From contig OZ025664.1 of NCBI GenBank assembly GCA_964019335.1, positions 434,001-498,000 on the forward strand: DNA of 64,000 bases, read 5' to 3'. Made by a program: the position numbers and the translations under genes. The stretch is from Diplonema japonicum. Its lineage: Eukaryota > Euglenozoa > Diplonemea > Diplonemida > Diplonemidae. Below, piece by piece: positions 62,601 through 64,000 of this stretch. The notes beneath the pieces were generated by a model, which was given only the letters and a program-made list of their open reading frames with translations, was not told where the DNA came from and made no database searches. Positions within the stretch are counted from its first letter, which is position 1. Each line of letters begins with the position of its first letter.

Positions 62601-63547
62601 GGTTGGTGCTGACCTACGGTTTGCAGATGGTCGCAGCGCTTGAAATGATCGTCACGGGTGTGGCCGCTATGGAGACGCAGTTCAACGCAGTTGAGAGGGT
62701 CATCCACTACTCGAGGAACATCCCGCAAGAGGCACCAGCTGTCATAGAGAACAGCAGGCCGCCCTTCGACTGGCTCGAGGCACGCTCTGACGTGCTGCTT
62801 CGCAACGTAAGCATCAAGTACCGCCCCGACCTACCCAACGTGCTGCATGCTGTAAACGTCTTGGTTCCCTCTCGTGCCAAGGCGGGTGTTGTGGGGAGGA
62901 CAGGGTCGGGGAAGTCGAGCTTGTTCCTTGCGCTGCTGCGTATGATGGAAGTACACGCGGGTGAGATCCAAATCGGAGGTGTCTCCATACAGGAGATAGG
63001 GCTGAGGGATCTGCGATCGCGCATTGCCATTGTGCCACAGGAGCCTACGTTATTCAGTGGAACGCTGAGATCGAACCTAGACCCATACGGGGAGTACAGT
63101 GACAGGGAGATATGGGAGAACTTGGAGAAGGCGCACTGCAGGGAAGTGGGAGAGAGGGATGCGGCGAAGTTAGAGGCTATCGTGACGGAGAACGGGGAGA
63201 ACTACTCTGTAGGAGAAAGGCAGCTGCTGTGCTTGGCGAGAGCGTTGCTACGGCGTTGCAAGGTGCTGCTCATGGACGAGGTGACGGCCTCAGTCGACAT
63301 GGCCACAGACGCGCTGATCCAGCAGACTGTGACCCGTGAGTTCGAGGACTGCACGGTGCTGACCATAGCCCATCGCCTCGATACCATCATCACAGGCACA
63401 CATGTCCTCGTGCTTGATCACGGGCGTGTCGCAGAGTTTGGGTCGCCCAAGGAGCTTCTCCAAAACCCCCATGGCACCTTCACTTCTATGGTCACAAGTT
63501 CGGGTCCTGCCACTGCCGACACTCTCCGTAGAAAAGCCGGGCTTTGA
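59615..63547 (+). CDS. ABCC: ABC transporter, subfamily C (MRP-type), full length
   Basis: Four exons: 59615-61975, 62009-62078, 62111-62233, 62286-63547, giving 1,271 residues in the order TMD1-NBD1-TMD2-NBD2 without an N-terminal TMD0. It is an ATP-driven exporter or vacuolar pump for organic anions or conjugates. TMD1 lies at about 75-390. NBD1: Walker A GKVGSGKSS (about 438), LSGGQRQRIALARA (about 531), VVLLDDVLSAVD. A linker rich in Asp/Glu (EDEDGDGDGDDDKNDEE) separates it from TMD2 (about 690-950), whose canonical block is restored by splicing (SSVLR/APSSFFDVTPMGRIL and DLDSLD/TSLADGLNSFF). NBD2: GRTGSGKSS, YSVGERQLLCLARALL, VLLMDEVTASVD, AHRLDTI. Introns are 33, 32 and 52 nt. I set the start at ATG 59615, since the frame upstream has only a TTG. 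Confidence 0.93.
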
Positions 63548-63821
63548 GGGTTCGTTTTCTTCTCTTTCTTTTTTCTTTTTTTTTTTTTTTTTTTTTGGTG
63601 CCAACTCGTAAAAATCTGTTTTTTTGTTTTGTTTTTGTTTTTGTTTTTTGTTTTTTTAGCTGCGCGTTACACAGGTGTTTAAGGAAGCAGCCTTTCCACC
63701 CGATCGGTATCCTTTTCTTCTTTTTTCTATCCGTTCATTCAATTTTTACATCTTTCTTTTTTTTGAGATCTCACATAAAGCCCTATAGTCCGCGGGGAGG
63801 GCAAAAAAAAAAAACAACAAC

Positions 63822-64000
63822 ATGCACATTGCGTTATTATGTATGTTAGCGATAATAGCCCAGGTAATGGGGCAGGAGCAGCAAGAACAGCAGAAGCCGG
63901 CTGTCGCATCCGGTGAGGCGAAGGGTGTTGGTGGTGGTGACGCGGGGGCAGCAAAGGCAAAACCACACCCTGTGCAGCAAGGTCTTGTGGGGTCTCCGCT
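63822..64000 (+). CDS. Secreted or membrane protein, 3' end outside window
   Basis: An ATG after an A-rich leader opens a frame that runs off the right edge: a signal peptide (MHIALLCMLAIIAQVMG) followed by a Gln/Glu- and Gly/Ala-rich start. Only 59 residues are visible, so no function can be given. The leader and strand match the other genes of this row. Confidence 0.6.
   Translation, partial: MHIALLCMLAIIAQVMGQEQQEQQKPAVASGEAKGVGGGDAGAAKAKPHPVQQGLVGSP

Noticed and set aside
1-64000. Spliced-leader RNA gene
   Set aside because: I looked for a short conserved leader followed by a GT donor near the 5S-like sequence and in spacers and found none I could support.

Overview
The window is nuclear DNA of a eukaryotic protist. 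Genes are split by GT-AG introns, spacers and introns are full of long A, T, C or G runs, and a 5S rRNA-type sequence lies inside an intron. All supported genes lie on the + strand. Most start codons sit directly behind a purine/A-rich leader that follows a pyrimidine tract. One-strand gene order, the leader layout and the 5S sequence style would suit a euglenozoan, perhaps a diplonemid, but no spliced-leader gene was found. That placement is an inference with low to moderate confidence.

Left half (1-30.2 kb): after the 3' part of an unrecognised gene, an 11,110-bp tandem array carries three apparently identical copies of one ~6.94-kb gene. It encodes a secreted protein of about 2,313 residues built from some 49 six-cysteine modules. 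The block common to all three copies runs from codon 2 or 3 to just past the stop codon. The ~4.15-kb spacer between copies holds a LINE-type reverse-transcriptase C-terminal relic and a hAT transposase relic.

Right half (30.9-64 kb): a dense row of about seventeen genes. They include a mitochondrial bL27-like protein, an ACL5-like aminopropyltransferase, casein kinase 2 alpha, the oligosaccharyltransferase subunit OSTC, a PDZ protein with a myristoylation-type start, a SpoU-type RNA methyltransferase, a PAS-like/zinc-ribbon protein, an MGAT4-type (GT54) glycosyltransferase, an EGLN-type prolyl hydroxylase, a PPP-family phosphatase, a WW-domain protein and a full ABCC transporter. Several unrecognised genes lie among them, and a secreted-protein start is cut by the right edge. 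I reconstructed 22 introns from reading frame and family conservation. Twenty-one are 32-82 nt; the OSTC intron is 1,580 nt.

The most interesting signal is in that OSTC intron: a 475-bp element with a 5S rRNA head, a 24-nt poly(A) tail and a perfect 11-bp target-site duplication, that is, a 5S-derived SINE nested among fold-back repeats. OSTC (N-glycan transfer) and the GT54 enzyme (N-glycan branching) act in the same secretory pathway that would handle the very cysteine-rich protein. This is a functional link only; the genes are not otherwise shown to be coordinated.
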